Part shown: positions 1 to 5,546 of the stretch, one piece after another | Layout of the letters: each line of letters begins with the position of its first letter | How positions within the stretch are numbered: position 1 is the stretch's first letter | Assembly: GCA_027622355.1 (NCBI GenBank) | Contig: JAQBZT010000201.1 | Span: 1-5,602, forward strand | Length of the DNA: 5,602 nucleotides | Reading direction: 5' to 3' | DNA from: a bacterium | Lineage (GTDB): Bacteria; UBA8248 | Program-made: the position numbers and the translations under genes | The notes under the pieces: model-generated | Seen by the model: the letters and a program-made list of their open reading frames with translations, nothing else | What the model was told of the DNA's origin: nothing | Database searches by the model: none

Positions 1-332
1 TCCTTGACCTGGGCGGCCTTACCCTTGCGGTCGCGGAGGTAGTAGAGCTTCGCGCGGCGCACCCTTCCCTTCTTTTTGATCTCGATCTGTTCAACCCGGG
101 GAGAGTGAATGGGGAAAATGCGCTCCACGCCGATGCCGTAGGAAATCTTCCGGACGCGGAACGTCTCCCGGAGCCCGCCGCCACTGCGGCCCATCACGAT
201 TCCCTCGAACACCTGGATTCTCTCCTTGTCGCCTTCGACAATCTTGACGTGAACGCGAACCGTATCCCCGGCCTCAACATCCGGGATGTCCTTCCGCATT
301 CCCTCGCGCTCAATCCGATCGATGACATTCAT
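1..332 (-). CDS. rplS: 50S ribosomal protein L19 (3' end cut by window edge)
   Basis: L19 is a large-subunit ribosomal protein located at the 30S/50S interface. The minus strand from 332 gives an ATG start (MNVIDRIEREGMRKDIPDV) and 110 complete codons before the window ends in mid-codon. Family hallmarks are visible: AGDTVRVHVKIVEGDKERIQ at about residues 21-40, the FEGIVMGRSGGGL loop, TFRVRKISYGIGVERIFPIHSP at about 58-79 and the basic tail KKKGRVRRAKLYYLR at about 87-100. By comparison with the usual length of about 115 residues, only a handful of residues and the stop are missing. A good Shine-Dalgarno sequence, AAGGGAG (341-347), sits 8 nt upstream and supports this start. It is the last visible gene of the ffh-rpsP-rimM-trmD operon, 20 nt after the SPOUT methyltransferase, in the order common to many bacteria. 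Identification is secure. Confidence 0.97.
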   Translation of the reverse strand, partial: MNVIDRIEREGMRKDIPDVEAGDTVRVHVKIVEGDKERIQVFEGIVMGRSGGGLRETFRVRKISYGIGVERIFPIHSPRVEQIEIKKKGRVRRAKLYYLRDRKGKAAQVK

Positions 333-352
333 TCCGTCAACTCCCTTACGAT

Positions 353-934
353 TCACCGCGCGCCGCCTTCGGGCGCACCCAGTAGCCGATCGAGCACAAT
401 CGCCGCCGCCGACCGGACCGACAAATGATTAAAACCCGTTTCGATCTCTCCCCGGATGGGCGCCAGCCAATGATCCGCCCGCCCGGCGATCTCCGGGGCC
501 AAGCCCCAGCTGGTTCCGAACAAAATCAGGACCGGCGCCGCCCCGCCGAGGAGGGTACGCCGGAAATCCGCATATCCGAGCGCCCCCTCGCGCTCCCGGG
601 CCGAGGTACCCACCAAAAGGGGGCGCACCCCCTCGCGCCGCTCGATGGCTTCGAGGACATGGCCGATGTCCGGCACAACCTCAACCATTTCAAGGGCTTC
701 TGCCCGGTTCGGATGAATCTCCAAGCGGTCCTCGCCCAGAAAATGGTCCAGCACCCTTTGGGCGAAGCGCCTTTGAGGCGCCGACGGGTGTACCACAAAC
801 AGACCGCCAACACCATAGGTGCGGCCCGCCCGCGCCAGATCGTGCAGATCGAGCCCCGTCATCGAGGAGGTGACGACCCGCCCCGCCCGATCCAGCACAG
901 GATGATGGAGAAGCCCGATGTAGACCCGGCCCAA
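353..934 (-). CDS. SPOUT-fold SAM-dependent RNA methyltransferase (Methyltrn_RNA_4 type)
   Basis: This 193-residue protein matches the Methyltrn_RNA_4 family, alpha/beta-knot (SPOUT) methyltransferases such as Thermotoga maritima TM1570. As far as I know the RNA target of this family is not established. Visible signatures are the N-terminal IGLLHHPVLDRAGRVVTSS (about 6-24), LDLHDLARAGRTYGV (28-42), PLLVGTSARE (105-114), the knot-region ILFGTSWGL (137-145) and NHLSVRSAAAIVLDRLLG (169-186), which would form the SAM-binding knot and C-terminal helix. The start is read as TTG at 934, because the conserved HHP segment begins at residue 10 and the first in-frame ATG (residue 25) would remove it. 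A purine-rich AGGTAGGGG precedes the TTG and overlaps the trmD stop. The gene follows trmD by 7 nt and precedes rplS by 20 nt, so it is probably co-translated with ribosome-biogenesis genes. An rRNA or tRNA substrate is an inference from that context. Confidence 0.88.
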   Translation of the reverse strand: MGRVYIGLLHHPVLDRAGRVVTSSMTGLDLHDLARAGRTYGVGGLFVVHPSAPQRRFAQRVLDHFLGEDRLEIHPNRAEALEMVEVVPDIGHVLEAIERREGVRPLLVGTSAREREGALGYADFRRTLLGGAAPVLILFGTSWGLAPEIAGRADHWLAPIRGEIETGFNHLSVRSAAAIVLDRLLGAPEGGAR

Positions 935-941
935 GGCGCCC

Positions 942-1673
942 CTACCTCATCGAGCGAAGATGTCGTTTTTCTTCCTCGGTCAGCTCCGCCCGCTCGAGGA
1001 GGTCCTGGCGCCGCACAAGAGTGCGCTCGAGGGCCTTCCGGCGGCGCCACTTCCGAATCTCCTCATGATTCCCCGAGAGGAGAACCTCCGGCACGCCCAT
1101 CCCCTCGAACTCGGGCGGCCGCGTGTAGTGCGGATGATCGAGCAGCCCCGTCGTGAAGCTGTCCTCGGCCGCCGAATCCGCGCTCCCCAGAACTCCCGGC
1201 ACCAGCCGGCACACCGCGTCGGCCAGCACCATGGCGGGAAGCTCCCCACCGGTCAGGACGTAATCGCCGATCGAGATCTCCTCGTCCACGTATTTCTCGC
1301 AGACCCGCTCATCCACCCCCTCGTAGCGGCCGCAGATGAGCAGAAGCCAAGGCCGCGCGGCGAGCGCCTCGACTCCCCGCTGATCGAGCCGCTTGCCCTG
1401 CGGCGAGAGAAGCACCCGCCAGGGCTTCGCGCCGCCGCCCTCTTCGGCCGAGATCGCCGCAACGGCCCGGGCGATGGGCTCGGGCTTCATCACCATGCCG
1501 GCGCCGCCGCCATAGGGGGCGTCGTCCGTCTGGCGGTAGCTGCCCTCGGCGAAATCCCGCAGGTTCCAGACGCGCCACCGGATGCGCCCACCGGCGATGG
1601 CCCGGCCGATCACCCCCGCCTCGAAAACGCCCTCAATGATCCGGGGAAGAACCGTCAGGAGGTCAATTCGCAT
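942..1673 (-). CDS. trmD: tRNA (guanine-N1)-methyltransferase TrmD
   Basis: TrmD transfers a methyl group from S-adenosylmethionine to N1 of G37 in tRNAs reading codons that begin with C (for example Leu, Pro and Arg), which prevents +1 frameshifting. The 243-residue length is typical. Motifs in order: the N-terminal MRIDLLTVLP; DDAPYGGGAGMVMKPEP (50-66); VLLSPQGKRL (88-97); LLICGRYEGVDERV (111-124); the knot EEISIGDYVLTGGELPAM (131-148); CRLVPGVLG (155-163), with R156 the probable counterpart of the catalytic-site Arg154 of the E. coli and Haemophilus enzymes; and LLDHPHYTRP (177-186), with D179 the probable counterpart of the general base Asp169. The tail GNHEEIRKWRRRKAL (201-215) is the conserved tRNA-contacting domain. 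The ATG at 1673 lies inside the end of rimM (11-nt overlap), preceded by GGGGGAAGAGA, which suggests translational coupling. All key residues are present. Confidence 0.98.
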   Translation of the reverse strand: MRIDLLTVLPRIIEGVFEAGVIGRAIAGGRIRWRVWNLRDFAEGSYRQTDDAPYGGGAGMVMKPEPIARAVAAISAEEGGGAKPWRVLLSPQGKRLDQRGVEALAARPWLLLICGRYEGVDERVCEKYVDEEISIGDYVLTGGELPAMVLADAVCRLVPGVLGSADSAAEDSFTTGLLDHPHYTRPPEFEGMGVPEVLLSGNHEEIRKWRRRKALERTLVRRQDLLERAELTEEEKRHLRSMR

Positions 1674-2196
1674 TCTCTTCCCCCGCCTTGTCCTCCGCGT
1701 CCAACACCTCGGGGAGCCGGACCACCCACCGATCCGCCTCCTGCCCGATGAACACCTCCCGGAGGGCGGGAATCAATATCTCCTCCCCCTCCGGGGAGCG
1801 GAGCACGAGAACATCGTTCCCCCTGGTCCCGAACATGTCCTCGACCCGGCCGATGAGATTCCCGGCCTCGTCAACGACATCGCGGCCCTCGAAATCCTCC
1901 CAGAAGTAGACCCCCTCCTCGGGGCCCGGAAGGGCCGCGCGCTCGGCCGTAAACACCGCCCCGCGCAGCCGTTCGGCCTCCTCGACGCTGTCCACGCCGG
2001 CGAACTTCCAGATGATGGCGCCTTTTCCGGCCTGATGGACACTTTCGATTGCGAAGCGGCGCTCCGGATCGCTCAGCAGGAAAACCTCGCGAAGGGATTC
2101 GTAGTCCTTGAAACGCTCCATCCACGGCTTAACGCGGATGGCGCCCCGCCCCCCCTGCGGCCGGGAGGCTTCGCCCACCGCCACGCGATCCGGCAC
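1663..2196 (-). CDS. rimM: Ribosome maturation factor RimM
   Basis: RimM binds ribosomal protein S19 and helps mature the 3' (head) domain of the 30S subunit. From the GTG at 2196 the product is 177 residues, normal for the family. The N-terminal RimM barrel starts with VAVGEASRPQGGRGAIRV (about 5-22), where most family members read PHGxxGE, so this copy has a Q for H and an A for E. Other landmarks are AGVDSVEEAERLRG (66-79) at the domain hinge and the C-terminal PRC barrel from YFWEDFEGRDVVDE (97-110) through GRVEDMFGTRGNDVLVLR (116-133) to EILIPALREVF (139-149). The frame stays open upstream, but those residues are an out-of-frame reading of rpsP and lack family similarity. The first plausible start is the GTG 13 nt after the rpsP stop; in-frame GTG codons at residues 5 and 7 are alternatives. 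The Shine-Dalgarno is weak (GGATAGGG, shared with the rpsP stop), so coupling to rpsP is likely. Confidence 0.95.
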   Translation of the reverse strand: MPDRVAVGEASRPQGGRGAIRVKPWMERFKDYESLREVFLLSDPERRFAIESVHQAGKGAIIWKFAGVDSVEEAERLRGAVFTAERAALPGPEEGVYFWEDFEGRDVVDEAGNLIGRVEDMFGTRGNDVLVLRSPEGEEILIPALREVFIGQEADRWVVRLPEVLDAEDKAGEENAN

Positions 2197-2209
2197 AGGG
2201 GCGCCCGCC

Positions 2210-2458
2210 CTATCCGCCTTCGATGCCGACTTTGGCGAACAGGCTCCGGACCGTGTAGGAGGGCTTGGCGCCCTTGCCCATCCACTCTTTCGCCTTCTCT
2301 GCGTCGATCTCAATCAGGGCCGGATCCTGGGAAGGATCATAGCGCCCGATCTGGTCGATAAAGCGCCCGTCGCGGGGCATCCGTTCGTCCTGGACGACGA
2401 CACGGTAGCGGGCGGCCTTTTTCATGCCGCCCCGAGCCAGTCGGATTTTCACAGCCAA
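2210..2458 (-). CDS. rpsP: 30S ribosomal protein S16
   Basis: S16 is a small-subunit protein that binds 16S rRNA early in 30S assembly. The 82-residue product shows the family pattern from end to end: MAVKIRLARGGMKKAARYRV at the N-terminus, VVQDERMPRDGRFIDQIGRY (21-40) followed by DP, EIDAEKAKEWMGKGAKPS (50-67), then TVRSLFAKVGI (69-79). The predicted start codon is TTG (2458), placed by the Shine-Dalgarno AGGAG 8 nt upstream and by the conserved AVKIRL segment that follows immediately. An in-frame GTG at residue 3 is a less likely alternative because it would remove the start of that segment. The gene begins 12 nt after ffh, and rimM begins 13 nt after its stop. No khpA (KH-domain RNA-binding protein) lies between rpsP and rimM, unlike in many related operons. 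Confidence 0.97.
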   Translation of the reverse strand: MAVKIRLARGGMKKAARYRVVVQDERMPRDGRFIDQIGRYDPSQDPALIEIDAEKAKEWMGKGAKPSYTVRSLFAKVGIEGG

Positions 2459-2466
2459 AACACACT

Positions 2467-2471
2467 CTCCT
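2467..2471 (-). promoter_or_regulatory. Shine-Dalgarno for rpsP overlapping the ffh stop codon
   Basis: The minus strand reads TGAGGAG here: the last base of the ffh TGA stop (2471-2473) is the first base of AGGAG. The spacing to the TTG at 2458 is 8 nt. This decides in favour of the TTG start of rpsP and suggests that ribosomes terminating on ffh may directly feed rpsP initiation. Confidence 0.8.
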
Positions 2472-3805
2472 CATTGATGAAGCATTTGACGAATCTTGCG
2501 CATTTGATCCCGCTTCCCGCCCTTGGAGAAACCGCGCATCAGCTTTTGCATCTGGGTGAACTGCTTCAGGAGGCGATTCACGTCCTGCACCTGGGTTCCA
2601 CTTCCCGCCGCGATGCGGCGTCTGCGGCTTCCCTTGATGATCGCCGGCCGCCGCCGCTCTTTCAGGGTCATCGAATCGATGATGGCCACCGTCTGGCTCA
2701 GCCCCTTCTCGTCCACCTCCGCCCCCTTGAGCTTCGCGCCCAGCCCGGGAATCATGGCCAGGATATCGCTCATCGGACCCATCTTCCGCATTTGCAGAAT
2801 CTGATCGCGGAAGGTATCGAGCGTCAGTTCGCCGCGGGCGATCTCCTTCGCCGCCGCCTCGGCGGCCTCGGGCGCCATCGCCGCTTCGGCCTTCTCGATG
2901 AGGGAGAGAACATCTCCCATGCCGAGAATCCGCGAGGCCATCCGCTCGGGGTGAAACTCCTCGAGCGCCTCGAGCTTCTCCCCCACCCCGACCAACTTGA
3001 GGGGAAGGCCCGTCGTCTCCCGGAGTGAAAGGGCGCCGCCGCCCCGCGCGTCGCCGTCCACCTTGGTGAGGATCACCCCGCTCAGGCCGACCGCCTCCGA
3101 GAAGCGCTGGCCCAGATTTACGGCGTCCTGCCCCGTCATGGCGTCGGCCACGAGCAGCGTCTCATGCGGCCGGGCCGCCTCTTTCATGCGCCGAAGCTCG
3201 TCCATCAGCGCATCGTCGGCGTGCATCCGGCCCGCGGTGTCCACGATGCAGTAGTCGTAGTGCTCGCGGCGGGCCCGTTCGATCGCCTCCCCGACGATCG
3301 CGACCGGATCGGACTTTCCCTCCGAATCGAAGGCATCCACCCCCGCCTGCTCGGCCAGGCGCTTCAACTGGGCGATGGCCGCCGGGCGGGCCACATCCGC
3401 CGGAACGAGGAGGACGCGGACTCCCTTTTTCCGGAGGCGAAGGGCAAGCTTTCCCGCGGTTGTCGTCTTCCCTGAGCCCTGGAGGCCCACCAGCATCCAG
3501 ATCGTCGGTCCCTGGGCCGCCCGCTCAAGCGGGGCGGCCTTCCCCCCCATGAGGGCGGTAAGCTCTTCCTGGACTACCTTCACCACTTGCTGGGAGGGGT
3601 CGAGATGGGCCGCCCGGGGGGCGTCCATCAGCTTCTCGTGGACCTGGCCGATGAATTTCTTGGCGACGCGGAAATGGACATCCGCCTCGAGCAGGGCGAA
3701 ACGAATCTCCCGCAACGCGGCGTCCACTTCCTTTTCGCCGAGGGCACCTTTCCCGCGAAGATCCTGAAAAATCCGGCCCAGGCGATCCTTCAAGCCATCG
3801 AACAT
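2471..3805 (-). CDS. ffh: Signal recognition particle protein Ffh (SRP54 GTPase)
   Basis: Ffh binds 4.5S/SRP RNA and signal sequences of nascent inner-membrane and secreted proteins, then docks with FtsY at the membrane in a GTP-dependent cycle. The 444-residue length is typical. The N domain covers about 1-90 (MFDGLKDRLGRIFQDLRGKG; EIRFALLEADV at 33-43). The G domain follows: P-loop GLQGSGKTT (107-115), ADVARPAA (136-143), DTAGR (189-193), TKVDGDARGGG (247-257) and GVGEKLEALEEFHPERMA (273-290). The methionine-rich M domain runs from about 300 with GPMSDILAMIPGLG (343-356) and the SRP-RNA-binding SRRRRIAAGSGT (393-404). DVARPAA replaces the commoner DxYRPAA, a position known to vary. The ATG at 3805 gives the family-standard MFDGL start. 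The frame is open far upstream through rpe, but a 21-residue extension from an ATG at 3868 would begin before the predicted transcription start, so it is rejected. It is the first gene of its operon, with its own promoter. Confidence 0.97.
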   Translation of the reverse strand: MFDGLKDRLGRIFQDLRGKGALGEKEVDAALREIRFALLEADVHFRVAKKFIGQVHEKLMDAPRAAHLDPSQQVVKVVQEELTALMGGKAAPLERAAQGPTIWMLVGLQGSGKTTTAGKLALRLRKKGVRVLLVPADVARPAAIAQLKRLAEQAGVDAFDSEGKSDPVAIVGEAIERARREHYDYCIVDTAGRMHADDALMDELRRMKEAARPHETLLVADAMTGQDAVNLGQRFSEAVGLSGVILTKVDGDARGGGALSLRETTGLPLKLVGVGEKLEALEEFHPERMASRILGMGDVLSLIEKAEAAMAPEAAEAAAKEIARGELTLDTFRDQILQMRKMGPMSDILAMIPGLGAKLKGAEVDEKGLSQTVAIIDSMTLKERRRPAIIKGSRRRRIAAGSGTQVQDVNRLLKQFTQMQKLMRGFSKGGKRDQMRKIRQMLHQ

Positions 3806-3811
3806 ATCCTG

Positions 3812-3835
3812 CCCCGTTTCCAAAACAAACAGGGG
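3812..3835 (-). promoter_or_regulatory. Possible ribosome-site-sequestering hairpin in the ffh leader
   Basis: Reading the minus strand, CCCC (3835-3832) can pair with GGGG (3815-3812). After a single bulged T (3831), GTTT (3830-3827) pairs with AAAC (3819-3816). This gives 8 base pairs closing a 7-nt loop. The 3' arm contains the purine stretch just upstream of the ffh ATG, so folding would hide part of the likely ribosome-binding region. The C run is shared with the competing hairpin immediately upstream, so only one of the two can form fully. The pairing is seen directly by inspection; a regulatory role is inference and could be coincidental in GC-rich DNA. Confidence 0.35.
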
Positions 3836-3850
3836 GCGATGCACCCCCCT
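3822..3850 (-). terminator. GC hairpin with U-rich tail in the ffh leader (terminator or attenuator candidate)
   Basis: On the minus strand, AGGGGG (3850-3845) pairs with CCCCCT (3836-3831) around an 8-nt loop. The tract GTTTGTTTT (3830-3822) follows, with seven T in nine. It lies after the rpe stop and downstream of the ffh promoter, so it could stop read-through from the rsmB-PASTA-rpe transcript, or act as an attenuator on ffh itself. The 6-bp stem is short and the T tract is interrupted, so termination efficiency is uncertain. On the plus strand there is no following T tract, so it is not a terminator for that direction. Confidence 0.35.
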
Positions 3851-3871
3851 CAAAAAAAGCCAAGACATTGT

Positions 3872-3900
3872 TTTATATGGACATTTTCGAAGTTCGTCAA
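3872..3900 (-). promoter_or_regulatory. Sigma70-type promoter for ffh and the downstream operon
   Basis: The minus strand carries a -35 box TTGACG (3900-3895), a spacer of exactly 17 nt and a -10 box TATAAA (3877-3872). Both boxes match the consensus at five of six positions. The surrounding segment is markedly AT-rich in an otherwise GC-rich window, and it is the only intergenic gap longer than 20 nt. Transcription would start near 3865, leaving a leader of about 60 nt before the ffh ATG. It would serve ffh-rpsP-rimM-trmD-SPOUT-rplS. The -35 box begins only 9 nt past the rpe stop codon. Confidence 0.8.
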
Positions 3901-3909
3901 CCGGCCGGC

Positions 3910-4584
3910 TCAGCCGCGGATCTGCCGGATGGCCTCCGCGTAGTCGGCTGCCCCGTAAACGCCTGATCCCGAAACGAGAACCTCGGCCCCGGCCGCGCGA
4001 ATTTCGCCCGCGTTCGCGGGGGTGACGCCGCCATCCACCTCGATGAGGACCCCCCGGTTCTGCGCCTCGATCTTCCGCCGGACCTCCTTGAGGCGCCCCA
4101 GTGAGGCGGGGATGAACTTCTGCCCGGCGAAGCCCGGATTCACGCTCATCACGAGCACCATGTCCACCTCGCCCAGGACCGGATCGATGGCCGGGAGCGG
4201 GGTACCGGGGTTCACCGCGATCCCGGCCTTGGCGCCCAGCGCGCGGATCGACTGCACCGTCCGGTGGATGTGCCGCGGCGCCTCGATGTGGACCGTCACG
4301 ATGTCGGCGCCGGCCGCGACGAAGGCCTCCAGATACCGATCCGGATCGGCAATCATCAAGTGGACATCCATCACCAGATTGGGCGCCGCGCGGCGCGCCG
4401 CCTCCACCCCGAGCGGACCCACCGAGATGTTCGGCACGAAGTGCCCGTCCATCACGTCGAAGTGGAGCCAATCGGCGCCGGCGCGCTCGATGGCGGCGAT
4501 CTCCTCGCCCATCTTCGTGAAATCGCAGGCCAGCAGCGAGGGCGCCACCCGGATCCTGCCCGGCGTCATGTCCGGCGTCGGCAT
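3910..4584 (-). CDS. rpe: Ribulose-phosphate 3-epimerase
   Basis: Rpe interconverts D-ribulose 5-phosphate and D-xylulose 5-phosphate in the cytosolic pentose phosphate pathway (and the Calvin cycle where present). The 224-residue TIM-barrel protein shows the family motifs in order: VAPSLLACDF (13-22), HFDVMDGHFVPNISVGP (41-57), MDVHLMI (72-78), HIEA (99-102), GIAVNPGTPL (121-130), MSVNPGFAGQKF (146-157), IEVDGGV (181-187) and the phosphate-gripping VSGSGVYG (204-211). The expected metal ligands are H41, D43, H75 and D184, with D43 and D184 the catalytic acid/base pair; all are present. The family's usual NPGFGGQ is NPGFAGQ here, a mild variation. The start is ATG 4584, with AAGGAG (4594-4599) 9 nt upstream. 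It follows the PASTA gene by 20 nt and is the last gene of the right-hand cluster. No convincing terminator lies directly after its stop. Confidence 0.97.
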   Translation of the reverse strand: MPTPDMTPGRIRVAPSLLACDFTKMGEEIAAIERAGADWLHFDVMDGHFVPNISVGPLGVEAARRAAPNLVMDVHLMIADPDRYLEAFVAAGADIVTVHIEAPRHIHRTVQSIRALGAKAGIAVNPGTPLPAIDPVLGEVDMVLVMSVNPGFAGQKFIPASLGRLKEVRRKIEAQNRGVLIEVDGGVTPANAGEIRAAGAEVLVSGSGVYGAADYAEAIRQIRG

Positions 4585-4604
4585 CTTTCAGAACTCCTTG
4601 TCCT

Positions 4605-5546
4605 CTAGTGGGCCTGCTCTTCGACCAGTTGGCCGTCCAGATAGATCCGCGCCCAGGTCCGCTTCCCTTTCACGGGGATGAAAAAGTGTATCTCCTCGCC
4701 CGCCCGCACCTTCCGGGAGAGGGCCTCGCGCTTCGCGCCGTTGCTCTCGAGTTCGATGCGAAGTTGCCGCTCGGGGCGGCCGGCGGGAACCCGGTAGCGG
4801 AGCACCGCGAAATTCCCCGACAGCTGATCGGCCCCCCGCGCCACTTCCACCGAGACGCGGTGGCCCGCCAGCACGCGCTGGCCCGGCAGCGGCACCTGGG
4901 CGACGATGGTGCCGCGCAGCGCGCCTTGCCGGTCCACATAACGGACGCGGCCCACGGACAAGCCCACCTGGCGGACCCGATCGAGAGCGCTGTTCACCGG
5001 CTCGCCGATGAGGGAGGGCATGGCGTACACCCGCTCGCGGGGGCCCTGGCTCACGAGAAGGGCGACCGACTCTCCCCGCGGGATTTTCTCCCGCGACAGC
5101 GGCCAGGAACCGATCACCTGCTCGATGGGCCGCTTCGGATCAAAAAGGCGTCCGATGACCCCGACCCGCAAGCCGCTCAACCGGATGAGGGTTTCGGCGC
5201 GGTTCAGGTTCTCGCCGAGCACGTTGGGCACCAAGACATCGCGCGAGCCTCTGCTCAGGACGAGCGACACCGTCCGGCCTTCGCGGATCCGCCGGCCGCC
5301 GGCCGGGAGTTGATCCACCACATAGTTCGGCGGAACGTCATCGCTGAATTCCCACCGCAACACCTGCAGGGGAATCCCCCGCTCGCCGAGCAACTCCAGG
5401 GCGCGAACGGCGTCGAGACCCTTCACCTGGGGAAGAAAAACTCCCTGCGTCCCCCGGAACAGATAAAGAGCCGTCACCCCGCTGGCACCGCCGAGGAGCA
5501 CCAGAAAGGCGATGAACAGGATTCCCTTGAAGAGCGCGCGTATCAT
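4605..5546 (-). CDS. Membrane-anchored protein with three PASTA domains
   Basis: From the ATG at 5546 the product has 313 residues. A short basic N-terminus (MIRALFKG) leads into a hydrophobic segment at about 9-30, most likely an uncleaved signal anchor with the rest outside the cytoplasm. Three PASTA repeats follow: about 35-100 (VFLPQVKGLDAVRALELL to VSLVLSRG), 101-169 (VLVPNVLGENLNRAETLI to VALLVSQG) and 172-238 (YAMPSLIGEPVNSALDRV to VSVEVARG). Each ends in the typical xVxLxVSxG strand. The last 75 residues form a separate, probably beta-rich domain ending in ARIYLDGQLVEE; from memory this resembles the C-terminal region after the PASTA repeats of some Firmicute PrkC-type kinases. No kinase, transpeptidase or transglycosylase domain is present. 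PASTA domains generally bind peptidoglycan or muropeptides; the exact role here is unknown. It overlaps rsmB by 4 nt (ATGA), an arrangement with rsmB and rpe also known in Deltaproteobacteria. Confidence 0.9.
   Translation of the reverse strand: MIRALFKGILFIAFLVLLGGASGVTALYLFRGTQGVFLPQVKGLDAVRALELLGERGIPLQVLRWEFSDDVPPNYVVDQLPAGGRRIREGRTVSLVLSRGSRDVLVPNVLGENLNRAETLIRLSGLRVGVIGRLFDPKRPIEQVIGSWPLSREKIPRGESVALLVSQGPRERVYAMPSLIGEPVNSALDRVRQVGLSVGRVRYVDRQGALRGTIVAQVPLPGQRVLAGHRVSVEVARGADQLSGNFAVLRYRVPAGRPERQLRIELESNGAKREALSRKVRAGEEIHFFIPVKGKRTWARIYLDGQLVEEQAH

Noticed and set aside
312..340. TTGACG (335-340, minus strand) just before rplS looked like a -35 box for a separate rplS promoter.
   Set aside because: The hexamer 17 nt downstream is CGGATT, which does not resemble a -10 box and lies inside the coding region. 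The sequence is simply the spacer between the Shine-Dalgarno and the start codon.
960..1751. A plus-strand open frame of 263 codons antisense to trmD and the end of rimM.
   Set aside because: It is rich in Pro, Arg, His and Ala with no recognisable domain, and it lies entirely opposite well-identified genes. It is explained by GC-biased third codon positions.
2108..3028. A plus-strand open frame of 306 codons opposite rimM, rpsP and ffh.
   Set aside because: It has no family similarity that I recognise and crosses the boundaries of three confirmed minus-strand genes. It is a typical antisense shadow.
3803..3868. A short leader peptide or 21-residue extension, beginning MSWLFLRGVHRP, from the ATG at 3868 in frame with ffh.
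   Set aside because: There is no Shine-Dalgarno before it, and the predicted transcription start near 3865 would leave its ATG outside the mRNA. The family start MFDGL fits the downstream ATG.
3900..3925. A small GC hairpin around the rpe stop codon (CGGC-TGA-GCCG) as an rpe terminator.
   Set aside because: The stem is only 4 bp and no T tract follows; the next bases are the ffh -35 element.
3806..4471. The ffh reading frame stays open for 222 more codons upstream, across rpe, as if Ffh had a long N-terminal extension.
   Set aside because: The extension is a shadow frame of rpe in GC-rich DNA: its composition is Gly/Arg-rich and low in complexity. Family start, ribosome site and the promoter at 3872-3900 all place the true start at 3805.
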